Shown: one piece after another, positions 52,897-64,000 of the stretch | Layout: every line of letters starts with the position of its first letter | Position numbering within the stretch: position 1 is the stretch's first letter | Assembly: GCA_009792885.1 (NCBI GenBank) | Contig: WMCF01000006.1 | Location: 1,302,001 to 1,366,000 of the forward strand | DNA from: Eremophila alpestris peregrina | Taxonomy: Eukaryota; Chordata; Aves; Passeriformes; Alaudidae | Reading direction: 5' to 3' | DNA: 64,000 nt | Position numbers and translations under genes: made by a program | The notes under the pieces: generated by a model | Databases searched by the model: none | The model's input: the letters and a program-made list of their open reading frames with translations, nothing else | Told to the model about the DNA's origin: nothing

Positions 52897-55800
52897 ATAA
52901 ACTACACTTGGAAGTTTGCTAAAGTACCTATTGTAGAATAGCAGTGTCCCCTTGAGGATTTACAGCAAAATGATCATCCTAGAATAAATTAGGGATAACT
53001 GTCTCGGTGAATCTTAAAATGCATAAAAGAAATATAGTGCAACTTTAAACGTCTCAAGAATATTTTAGCTAAGCATGTTCTTATTCTTTCTTTATATGGG
53101 AACTCTTTTTTTTTGGGCTTTTTTTTCCATTTATGCTGTAATTGATAACTGTTATGATGTGGATTTTTCTCTTCATCCTCTAAAATATGTGACTTGCACT
53201 GTAATTTCCAAGATATTGAAGTGTTTACTGCCAAAAGTAAAAAAGTGCTTCTTGTTTTAGTAAAAAACCAAATCAAATAGAAAGTGAAGTCTGTTTTTCA
53301 TGGCTTCATCTATGAATGCACAATAGATCTTCATGTGAGCAAGGGAAATATGCTCTTTCTTTGAACTCTGTTCTCTTCTCATCAGTTTTTCATTTTTTGT
53401 TTAATTCATAATGTTTTCATTCCATTAAGGGAACAACAGGGTATCCCTCCTGTAGATAGTAGAATAGCTATCTGTCCTTATACTTTAATCCTCAGGGTAA
53501 TTTCTTTTGTTTGAGTTAAAGCCCTCTTGGTTTTGAGTTTCATAGAGTGTATAACCAAAAATGTATTGATAGTCAAGTCAGATATATTACAAATATATAT
53601 AAAAATAAACAAATCACACATCAAGAAAGCTATTAAATTAGGCTATTATGGCAACTTGGGTAATTTTTCATGCAATTGCAAAGACTCAGAGATAGTCTGT
53701 AAGTGTTGAAATTATGTTTTCTATTATGTGAACCAATTCAGATTTCATTTTTCATATCAGTAACTTAAAAAATTGAGTATTGCCTAATGATGAACCCATA
53801 TTTGGGAGAAGAGGAAGAGATTGTCCTCAGTCTATTTTACACATGGCCAACAAAACTATCTGATGTTTTCTCTCTTGTTCATGGGAAATCAAGCTGTGAT
53901 TCAAATTGCTGGTAGTCTGTTCTGCTACTCATGGAGTTGTTTCTGTGTGGTCCTTGTCTAGCACTATAATTATGCAAATGATACTGGCTGAAGACAGATA
54001 CCTCAGAAAGCAGATGCTCCTAATCTGGAATTCTAAAAATTAAATTAGACGTTGCCAAAATTTATACATTTTGTAGTTTGTAGCATTTTCTCCTTTTATT
54101 GGAAAAAGAATATTTTGTATAGCTTATTGTAATTATTCTTCCCCCCTATTCCCTCCATTTCTGAAAATATAGAAATTCAAGAGTGGATCAAAGGAGACAT
54201 ATAGTATGAATTTCCTCTCCTAAATCATCCCTGAGAAAAAACTTGACTGCCTCTGGTTCTCAATATGATATGTTCTTAGTTTGTTCAAATAGTATCTTCT
54301 ATTGTTTCACCACCCTGCTGAAAAGCTTCTCCACCTCTAACCTTTGCTGTCTGTAGTATTTCTTCTTTTTCTTCTCCCTTGTACATGGAAGAGCAATTAT
54401 TGTCTTCTGACATTCTTACCATGTTTTCTTCTTCTTGCTTTCTAGACCAAAGTCACTGCCTTTTGTTTTTTTTTTTCCTGCAAAAACTCATTCTCTTCTT
54501 AAAAACTCTTGCTCTTAAAAAAAAAAATCAGAATTCTGTCCAGTTTCTTGCTAGACATGAAGTTCCTAAGCCAGACGCAGGATTACCTGTGAGGACTCAC
54601 AAAAGCTGAATTTGTAGGATTAGTTATCATTTTCATTATTGCATTCTATAAGGAGATGGCTCTTTGGAAGGACATGTACAGATCATTGTAACAATGATCT
54701 AGGACAAGTCTGTCCCCACCATCTAGCTAAATATTTCTCATTCTGTATTTTGTGAATTTTCTGTATTCTGAATTTTATTTTCTCTTTTCACCATTGCACA
54801 TTGTTCTCTTATTTGTTCCAAACCCAGTAAGATAAAGCTAGTTGTCTTACTGATTTGTAAAAATTACTTTTAATTCTGATCCTTTCACCAACAGTATTTT
54901 CTATTTCATCATGACTAGTTTTGATAAATGAAAATTTGAACTTAGATCTCTTTGGGAGATCTCAGAAGGACAGGGCACTACTGGTATTTTCACTTTCTCA
55001 ACATCTTTTGTTTTTCAAAAATATGCTCACTATTCCCTTTGTGTTCCAGTTACTTCTTACTGCTAAAACTTTTTTTTGCCTAACTCTTTATGTCACATTG
55101 CATCCACTCACATCTTTGTTTTCATTGATGTGTGTTTGGTTTCTTACGTTCATCCTCAGTTTTGGTTTTTGTATGATTCATTCTTCACTGGTCCAAGTTA
55201 CTGAAGAGCTCTCAGTACAGGCATAATTGTCTCTGCTACTCCTACTGTGTGGCTTTTCCTGTTTGATAGTTTGGCTTACAAAATAACCTCTCTGTAGTCC
55301 TGCCTATACTCCGTCAAATACTTTCAGAAAATGACTCTATTTACCATCTTCCTGCTTTCTGAAATCTGCTTTTCTGAAAACTCTTGCCCTATTCAACTAC
55401 TTTGCAATCTTTGTTTCAGTAGAGCATTAACATTTGTCCTTTAATTATAATCCCCTAGAGATAATTCTTTATGCTTTCCCAGGAGACAGAACCATATCTA
55501 AAAGAAATACTGCTATGAAAGAAGACACTGCTCTCTAAATAAACTTTAAATAACAGATGCTGCTTATGATGCCTTGAGCAGTGTTTCAATAGGAATTTTG
55601 TATGTTTTATATATGTTGAAGTTATAGCATATGAACAAGCTGAAATTGAATTAAGTGTTATATAATTGCAAAAGGGCATATTTTCTATCAACTTCAGTAT
55701 GAAATAAGCTCTGGGCTCAACAACTTTGTCCTCTTGGCTATGGTAGTTCAAGGTTGTGGACTAGGTGGAGAGGGATAAGCAGGGAGCAGGGATAGTGATC

Positions 55801-57492
55801 AGAGGTCTTGGAAACAAGGGAAATGCTGAAAGAATGTAAAGTGTGCTCGATGCAGAGAGAATGCTGAGTATACTAAGTGATACAAGACTGCTACAAAGAG
55901 AAGGGAGTGTTTGGTTTACATGCTCAGACAAAAGGTATTTGGTTCAAATTGCAGCATATTTGGGTTATAGTAAGAAAAGTGGCTGGTGATAAGAATACTT
56001 AAATTTTGGAATAGTCCCATTTATTCATAAAAGCTATAAATCATAACAGAAATGCATGTTTATTAGAAAATTTTCTAGTTCATCCTTGTCCTTAGTAATA
56101 CTAGCTTCCTATAAAATTGAAAATCTCTCAAGGTTCTGCTTATCTCCTGATTTTCAGGTTATGATATCTCCATATTGCATAATCTCTCTGAATTGTCCTT
56201 TTTTGTCTCCTACTGATAGCTCCCACACATGGGGAATTAATCAGATTCACTGAAAACTGAAAACATGATTGAAATCCCAACATTTGTCTTGCAAGGCTAT
56301 GAAGTCTTGGCCATTCACATTTTAATCTACCTTTACAAAGACTGAGCTTAATTAGGCCTTATTGAAAACTTACTGAAATCAAGAGAAGTTCTGACTGTTT
56401 TCAGTGGGCTTTTAGTCTAAAAAAATTAGCTTTATTAAATATGTCTTTGGTTTTGTCATTCTAACTCCAAATACTCGAGTAACTAGTCCTTGTTCAAAGA
56501 TGCTTTAGTTTGTAATTTTTTTCTGAAGTCACTGGTTTACTGGAATAAAAAATGAGTTTTTTTCCTCCACATATTAAGATTGTTCCAATATTTCCTTCAA
56601 GCATTTAAGTTTCTGTTGAGCCAATACCTCAAACACTTTCATCCCAGTATTTAAGTTGCTATAGATAAAGAATTTTCTTGCAACTCTGTATGGTTGGTTC
56701 CTTGCTGTGACAGAAGGGAGCTTTTCACTGATTTCTCAAAATGAGCATTTACCCATCTGTCTTTGGAACAAACAAGTATGTTTCCACTTCCTACACCCTT
56801 GCCACTTCAAAGTGAGGTCTCACTTTGTGCTTGGAAAAAAATGCTGTTGAGTTTTTCTCGATTTCTACATCTCAATCTGATGCAAATAGAGGGATCCCAG
56901 ATTTAGAAGAAATCCCGCTGAGCTTAGAGTTGTGTTCACAGTTCATGAGAAGAGTTGTAGGATTTCATGCAGCCAGGGAATTTCACAATGGAGAATTAGT
57001 CTGTCTTTTCAAGAAAACATTTTGAAGCAATAACAATATGTACATATTTGAAATGCTGGGAAATTTTAAAGCTACAATCACATATGTAAGTGTACTCTTT
57101 TGTGCATGTCTATAGCAGTAGAGATTTTAAAGAATTTTAATAATTGAATTTTTTACCCTGAGCACTCACAAACTTGTAATATAATTAGCAGTGTATTTTG
57201 ACTTTCACAACACAAATATTTTTAATGGCCCTTTTATCTTAGACTTATGTCTAGAAATTTCATGTCAGCTACTGTGTCATAAATTCAGATGTCTTTTATG
57301 AAGACTGTACAGTTTTAGAGATTCTATTTTGAAGGACTATTTTGGACTGCTGTACCTTTATAATGTCTATTTTGGGATGTGATAGATAAAAGCAGAGTGA
57401 CTGTTGTAGACAGCCTACACAGACAACACTTTGCCTTAGTGCTGTGAGGAGGTAGGCTGCCATTCTGGGAGAAACCTGAGGCATGTGTCTTT

Positions 57493-57545
57493 AATGACTT
57501 GTTCATGGTCTCACTGGAAGCCTGTGACAGAGCATGAAACTAATT
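57493..57545 (+). repeat. MIR-like SINE core fragment
   Basis: ATGACTTGTTCATGGTCTCA followed by CTGGAAGCCTGTGACAGAGC resembles the second half of the MIR core (ACTTGCCCAAGGTCACACAG, then a GTGGCAGAGC block). The copy is old and partial. Confidence 0.55.
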
Positions 57546-59129
57546 CATTCCTTTTGGCCTCAAAATTAGAGTCCCAGCGTTATGAACTCAATTTTCTCTT
57601 GTTCTGATGGACATTTCAGTAAAGACAGTGATTGTGTGAACATGATTCTGAGTCAAGAGATTAGTATTAGGGATAAATTGTACAATTCTCACTCAGCTGC
57701 TTAAATGAAATGATGTAACCCCCTTTTAATGGAGAAGAGGTTCTATTTTATAAAAAAAAAATGATTGCTTGAAGCCCATTAAAAGAAGCATAATCATACA
57801 GTATTGTGATAACAAAAACGTGAAAAACCAGTTTGTGGACTAAGTGAAACAGTAGTGCCCATAATGAAACAACATCCTCCAGCAATAGCAGAACCTTCCA
57901 ACCATATAATTTAGGTGTTTTCGAAGGCAAGGCTAGCCTTATGGCTTCAGATGGCTGAGGCAGAGAGACAAAACAGAGTCTAAACAGAGCCAGAGATGGA
58001 CATATGCCAAAGGAACAGTATTTCTCATCCAAAGATTGAGCAGAAACTTGCCAATCTGCAGTGCTTTTGGCAACAGGCTGTCTCCTTCACTTAATCTAAA
58101 GAGAAGGTCTGTCTGGGTGTTCTTACAGTGGTGAGATGCCCTGAATTTGGTCTCTGGTGCTATGTGATGTGGAACAGAAAATGCTGATTGGAACTTTGTA
58201 AGCAGACGTAGGTCACATCATCTACTTATGAAACAAAAAAGTCATTAAATAAGAGGTAAGTTACTTCCTGATAGGAACTTTGCCTCCCCTCCCTCAAACA
58301 GCTGTTTTTATTACACATTCTTGCCTGAGGTGATCTTTATCATGTCATAGATTTTGTTAGGATTCACTCTGGATAGGAGGCCTCAAGTGTGACAGGACCA
58401 GAATGCTGAGTCTGCAGTATCTTTATACACCTGCAGATCTCTTGTTTTCAATCTATTACTTTTCTCATATTATCCCACTGCTCTACTATTAACTTAATTT
58501 CACAACTGTGTCTTTAACTTTGGTGGATATTCTTATTCCATGTGGATTTGTGCTATAAGAGTGGTTTCATTTACTTCTAGAACATTTGGAATGATAGTAT
58601 CTATTTTGGAGTAAACAACATAGACTTCTGTTTCCAAATGTCTTTATATCACTTGCCTGTAATATTTTTACTCTCATTTCTCCAATTTAACAATTGCTGT
58701 AAACTGTTTCAGTCAAGAGTTGTCTCCTTGTTGCAAATATGCGTGGGATGTCTGTTACAAGAGACTGGCTGTAAAAACTGCAACAATACAAGCAACAATC
58801 CTGTATCTAACTCATCTCCTTTATCAAAACAACTTCTAGAACTGCTTTCATCATGCTAGTGTTCATCTCACGAGGGATAAATTTTATTGCAATTAGCATT
58901 TAAAATTTAAAAATGCGCACTTGAGTAGCATTTTCTATAAAAATTCTGAAGACTAAATTGACATAAATGTCCCTAAATAAGTTTTCTATAGTCTTCACAC
59001 TGAAAAAACCCCTTAGACATTCCTGGGTTAAAGTGAACCACCAAGCAATTTAAGCATTTCTCCTATGTGTAGTTTACAGTCTGTTCTTCAGTCTGCTTTA
59101 TGCATCATATATTAAAAGCAAACAAAAAG

Positions 59130-59409
59130 NNNNNNNNNNNNNNNNNNNNNNNNNNNNNNNNNNNNNNNNNNNNNNNNNNNNNNNNNNNNNNNNNNNNNNN
59201 NNNNNNNNNNNNNNNNNNNNNNNNNNNNNNNNNNNNNNNNNNNNNNNNNNNNNNNNNNNNNNNNNNNNNNNNNNNNNNNNNNNNNNNNNNNNNNNNNNNN
59301 NNNNNNNNNNNNNNNNNNNNNNNNNNNNNNNNNNNNNNNNNNNNNNNNNNNNNNNNNNNNNNNNNNNNNNNNNNNNNNNNNNNNNNNNNNNNNNNNNNNN
59401 NNNNNNNNN
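59130..59409. other. Assembly gap (280 N)
   Basis: A run of 280 undetermined bases. The left flank ends in an A-rich stretch and the right flank resumes in moderately GC-rich sequence (GTGGCCCTGAAGGCAGC). The open frames that cross it are artefacts of the N run. Confidence 1.
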
Positions 59410-60491
59410 GTGGCCCTGAAGGCAGCATACAGAACACAACGGAGTGTAGGTCAAACTCAAGACTCCTTGTGCAGGATGTCTGAAGCTGTGTGCGTATGCT
59501 CTGGGGTTGCAATGCAGATTCAGGAAGATGAGAGAATTGCATTAGGGAGAGAGGAGGTTAGAAGTTTAAAGCTCTTTTAAGCTGAGAAGGGCTTGAAAGT
59601 CTGGATACCTTTATTTTTCAGAAAATAGTCTGTCAGTCTGGATTGACGTTGTCTTAGAAATGAAAAAAAATAAACCCAAACTACAGTTTATTTTCATTAA
59701 CGAAAGCATTTGCTTTTAGGGTGTTGGTACAGCACTTGTTTTGGTCTGTTACATAACTCCAGAGTGCAATACACAAACATATAGTTTCTAAGCTGAAATA
59801 CAGTTCAGTGAGTGGTTCAGTGCTCTTCCCTGCTCACAGCTGCATGATTCTGCCCTTTCCTTTGCCCTTGCCTTTTTCTGACCTCAGGGCATCAGACATA
59901 CCAGTGCAGAAGTAAGCCTACAAAAATGTTAACAGTGCCAGGAAATGCCATAAATGAAATGAAGTTATGCTACTCTATTGCACTGGCTTAGTGGAACCAC
60001 CGACCTGTGAAAAGCCCATGATGGATTATTTCCACAAGGGTTTGCACAAAAGCAGCTACAGGCCTGCACTGCCACGTGTGCTTGTTTTGGATGGGGTAGA
60101 ATTATTTTACTTCCCAGTGGCAAGTGAAGAACCACAGTTAACCAGGGTTAAACCATTACACCATGCCAATCAATAGTCTGGATCTGTGCAGAGACCAATC
60201 GAGAGAGATGTGGAAAATTTGATTGAAAGACACTTCAGTGGTTGTTTTTTATGCAAAAGACTTGAGGACTGTGTTACTGGATTTGTACATCAGAATACTG
60301 GGTTTGGTGTCTTGTTGTTTAGGGCCACAGGGAACTTCACTGGTAAAATGTGTCTGCTTCTTGCATTAGGAATCATTTCAGCTTTTGGTTCGAGTTTCCT
60401 AAACTGTTTTCTATATGTATCTCAGTTTTTATCCTGCTATTTGCAACTTCTGGAAACTAGGCTATGGTAGTGAGCTCTCTTTTCATGGTCA

Positions 60492-60662
60492 AATCATAGA
60501 CTCACTAAGGTTGAAAAAAAACCCTCTAAGATCATTGAGTCCTATCATTTACCTGGCACCACAGTGTTCACCACCAGACCATAGCCCCAAATGCCAAATC
60601 CATATGCCTTGTATATACTTATAGGGTTGGTGATGCTAGCACTTTCCTGGAGAAGTGTTGTC
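60492..60662 (-). mobile_element. CR1 LINE 3'-end fragment, - strand
   Basis: On the + strand it shows AATCATAGACTCACTAAGGT, then CCTCTAAGATCATTGAGTCC, a CACCACAGTGTTCACC block and TTGGTGATGCTAGCACTTTC, the reverse complement of a CR1 subfamily that carries the AAGATCATCAAGTCC-type end. It is diverged and 5'-truncated. Confidence 0.85.
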
Positions 60663-63600
60663 TTTGCAGAGACTACAATAATTTGCTCTCATTTTTAGGC
60701 ACTTTTAAGAAAGCTCACTTAAATAGTCTTTATGGTCTTATTGTTTGTAATTAATATAATATATCCTAAATCCATGTGATTTATGTCAGATTCCATATTG
60801 CTTTTTGCTATATAAAAAGCCCAGCAAAATAACAAACAAAACCACAAACAAGCAACAAAAATGGAAAGTATGATTACTATACACCAAGGATAGATTATAT
60901 GGAAAAATAAAGTTAGTTTGGACTTATATTAAGTGAAAAATATTACTTTAGTAAAAACTGGAGGCTGCTTTTGAAGAATCATGTGCTTTTAAAACTCTGG
61001 GATGTTTGCTTCTTTTGCCATAAAAATCAGGTATAACTATAAAAACTGTTATGACTGAAACTAGTTTTAGTGTCATTGCTTTTTTTGACAATTATCTATG
61101 AAATTTAGGAGGTAAACAATTCTGTTAAATTAGATTCAGTGTTTCAGGTAATCCCTTTCTTACAGCGGTTGGCATTTTCTCAATTTTCCTAAATCAAATG
61201 AGGTAATCCTAAAAGTGAACCAGCTTCATCAGCATGTATCAAACCAGTGATGCCAACAGGAAAATGTAGCAGGTGAATACAGACAGCAGTGCATTCCACG
61301 TGGAAGGAAATTTTTTGACATAAGGAAATATAAAAGATGACCCTTGGCCAAGATAAGTGAGGAACATGACTGCTTCTACTGCTGTCTTAAGGAACCTCAT
61401 TCATTTCAGGCTTACATGTATCAGCTGCAATGATATGTTATTTCTAGTGGAATTAACAAAAAACCATAACATCTGAAGCTGCTTAGCTAAAGCTAAATTC
61501 GTGGGGTTTTTTTTATATTTCTGGTGTTTTGTTGTAGAGGTTTTTGTTTGCCTTGTTTACTTTATTTCAGCAATAAATCTTCAGATTCTGTTTCTGGTTG
61601 ATTCTGATTGATTTCTTTTTTTACTAAACTGCAAGTAATTTCATATTAATTAGTTTGAATATGTATTCTTTGGCTTATTCAAAGAAAGTCTATGAACAAA
61701 TAATAGTTTATACTGTGGAGAAAATTCTTTATGTGCTGGTAAGCATTCTCTGGTCTTTAGAATAAGAAATTACAGTATTTGTTAGATATTTTTAATAGAC
61801 ATTTGTAAATGGTTTTGGAATATCACAGAAGCTACATAAATATAGTGAATGTCATACCTTCTTGGGATGTGAACAATGTGATTTTTCCATGGAAGTTGAT
61901 CCACCTATCAGAAAAATACATGTTTTTCTCATTTTCTGAAAAATATCCAATGATTCAGGAAAAATAGGCCACCACAACAAAGAAAGAAGTTTTCTTAGTG
62001 TACGGCTCTTGTGATATTTACCAGGGAAAACTGAAAACTTAGAACCATAAAATCAAAGCACACGGTGAATCAAAACGCTGTGTCTAACAACATTTCTTTC
62101 ACATATCTTCACTAACAGATTTTTGTAGTACTAGAAAATAAGGGATGTGGGATGGCAAATAAGCCTTACGCAGATTTACATTTCATGGGTTTCCATTCTG
62201 AAAGCTCTGCTGATTCAGCTACCAAATCTGTAATGTGCCACTGTAATTGTATATGAAATTGCTGCTGTGCTGGCATGATTTTGCTGCTCTTGGTTTACAG
62301 GCTTAACATTTTCTGTTTTCTTTGGTATCTCAATGCTATGTTTAATATAAAGTATTCCTACACATAGAGAAACAGATTCCAACTAGACTTCTCTGCATTT
62401 GTGCAGACCTGAAGTAGCACTGCCAATTTGATGACACCCTCAGTCCTTGAACCTCTGTGTATTCAGTGTCTGTGTAGGCTATTTGCTTTCTATTTTCTTT
62501 AAATTGAGACTGGCTGCTTTTGATTCTCCCTTGTTCCCACCGTACGTTGGACGTATTATATATTTAATCATCACTTACACAGTCTTATCTGCTTGCTATC
62601 TTATGAGGTAAACAGTCCTGGGCCTCACCACTCATATGGGAAGCTGCCAAGAAGTCTGACTCATTTAAGAAAGGCAAGACGTTTTTAGATTGTTTACTTA
62701 TGACCTCTATTGCTGTAATATCTTCAGACTTACTAGTTTTAATTTTTCAATTTATGTATTTCCCCACAACAAACAAGGAGTTTGTTTGTTTGATATTCCT
62801 CTTTTGCTTTGCTCCTTTGCCTCTGTGGCATGGTAGACAAAATGTTGGTAGATCAAAATATTATGATTTGAATTTCCTAATGAAATAGATGGTGACTTCA
62901 TTCTCTGCTGAAAATGTTAGAATTTAGAACCTTGTGGTAAGAAACCTTTATCATTTATTACTTGGCATTGATATATCTGAATGTGCCCTCTAAGGGTACA
63001 CAAACTTTGCACCTTATTATTGGCATCTTGGATGATTTTAAGTTTTCCCCTTGTATTGTGTTCTATTAGATACATTTTACATAACAATTAAGTATCTTCT
63101 GCAGTTCAATTCCCAAAGGATTTCAATGCACAATTGTACTAAGGTGCCCTGACAGCCTGCAGTTCATCCCACAACTCCCAACCCTCCCTACAGGGTCAGG
63201 CAGCCACATGCCTTGCTAAATCTAATATCTCCAACTCCAGTTATTTTTGTCACATGTCCCTAATGGCTGCTTTCCCTCATATAGTCAAAGCAATAGCTTG
63301 GTGTACATCTTCCTCACATCCCCTGACCTTTGAGCTGATGGGAAGACATACCTCTCACACCAAGGCACTCTGAAGGCTGCTGTGAAGTCCAAGTCCTCCC
63401 ACAGTCTGTAATTACAAGGCCGGGAAGGATGACTCTGACTAACAGTAGGTCATGTCTGTGAAGAGACCTGACATGGTATTAGAGCCGTGAGCTATGAGAC
63501 TTTTGGAACAAAATGCAGATGTGATCTAAGGGGCAGTAACTCAATATTTTCCATCCAGATGTGAGTAAAGAAAATGATATCATTTGGATGCAGTGCTGGA

Positions 63601-64000
63601 TTTCTCACAGGAAATGATGGTCTGATTTCCCTGAGGATGTGCACTGTGATACCGTCCTGTCCCTGTACTTTGGTACACACAGGTTTTGATAAAATCTCTG
63701 TCCAGGACTTGTGAGGATCCAAATTTCCAAGGAAGGCGGATGCCTGCTGGCAGAAGTGGTAAGTTCTGTTAGTAAAGCATTTACACTAGCAATAGTAACA
63801 AATCTATCCTGAAATGCATCAGGTGGGTTTGGTAGGACTTGGTGACCTCAGCATCCTTCTGGCCCCACTGCTTGGAAAAAAGAATTGCAACCCTTTGGAT
63901 GCCTGTGCAATAGTTAGAGAGTCAGCAGCTGGGTAGGTGCCAGTCTCCAGCTGGGACACAAAGTGTCTGCTTGCTTTATTCTCAAGTTTCAGTCCTTCTC

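Larger units (their letters stand above)
46616..64000. other. Presumed intergenic region upstream of ARHGAP42
   Basis: About 17.4 kb of AT-rich DNA lies upstream of the CpG island. In mammals the next gene in this direction is CNTN5, in the same orientation and far away; I see no contactin (Ig or FN3) coding exon here on either strand. Longest open frames outside the assembly gap are about 100-134 codons, have no recognisable family and often begin with non-ATG codons. Supported contents are MIR-like pieces at 52.85 and 57.5 kb, a CR1 fragment at 60.5 kb and the sequence gap at 59.1-59.4 kb. Unannotated enhancers or non-coding RNA exons cannot be excluded. Confidence 0.7.

Noticed and set aside
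59098..59542. Open frames of 120-145 codons on both strands
   Set aside because: They exist only because the 280-base N gap contains no stop codons.
1..64000. A new multi-gene or defence-type system
   Set aside because: The window is intronic and intergenic vertebrate DNA with one known gene; there is no cluster of coding sequences, no array-like repeat and no conserved RNA structure that would support such a claim.

Overview
This is AT-rich vertebrate nuclear DNA, most likely from a bird. It carries several truncated CR1 LINE 3' ends, a few old MIR-like SINE pieces, widely spaced small exons with consensus GT-AG splice sites, and one sharp CpG island. I see no prokaryotic-style gene clusters, no tRNA or rRNA genes, no CRISPR array and no intact mobile element.

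The window holds the 5' end of one recognisable gene on the minus strand: ARHGAP42 (GRAF3), a BAR-PH-RhoGAP-SH3 protein. Coding exon 1 (45806 down to 45653) encodes the first 51 residues plus one base. Coding exon 2 (15494 down to 15399) encodes about the next 32 residues. The split Asn codon and the reading frame join exactly across a 30,158-bp intron 1. Both exons belong to the start of the BAR domain. No later exon was found in 1-15398, so that stretch is read as part of intron 2, with the rest of the gene beyond the left edge.

Layout: 1-15398 is intron 2 (non-coding, with a 35-bp tandem duplication, a purine/pyrimidine tract and an AT-rich hairpin). 15399-15494 is exon 2. 15495-45652 is intron 1, with CR1 and MIR fragments, a striking 21-bp hairpin, a 14-bp inverted repeat and a perfect CArG box. 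About 45210-46615 is a CpG island containing exon 1, the 5' leader and the presumed TATA-less promoter. From 46616 to 64000 is presumed intergenic DNA upstream of the gene, with CR1 and MIR fragments and a 280-base assembly gap.

Most open reading frames over 60 codons look like chance: they have no recognisable family, they overlap frames on the other strand, or they are antisense to CR1 or to the GC-rich island. I found no convincing evidence of a new biological system. The items most worth checking are the start-stop upstream ORF and the short upstream ORF in the ARHGAP42 leader, the near-perfect 21-bp hairpin in intron 1, a dispersed 33-bp repeat pair, and a divergent ORF in the CpG island with a possible membrane segment.
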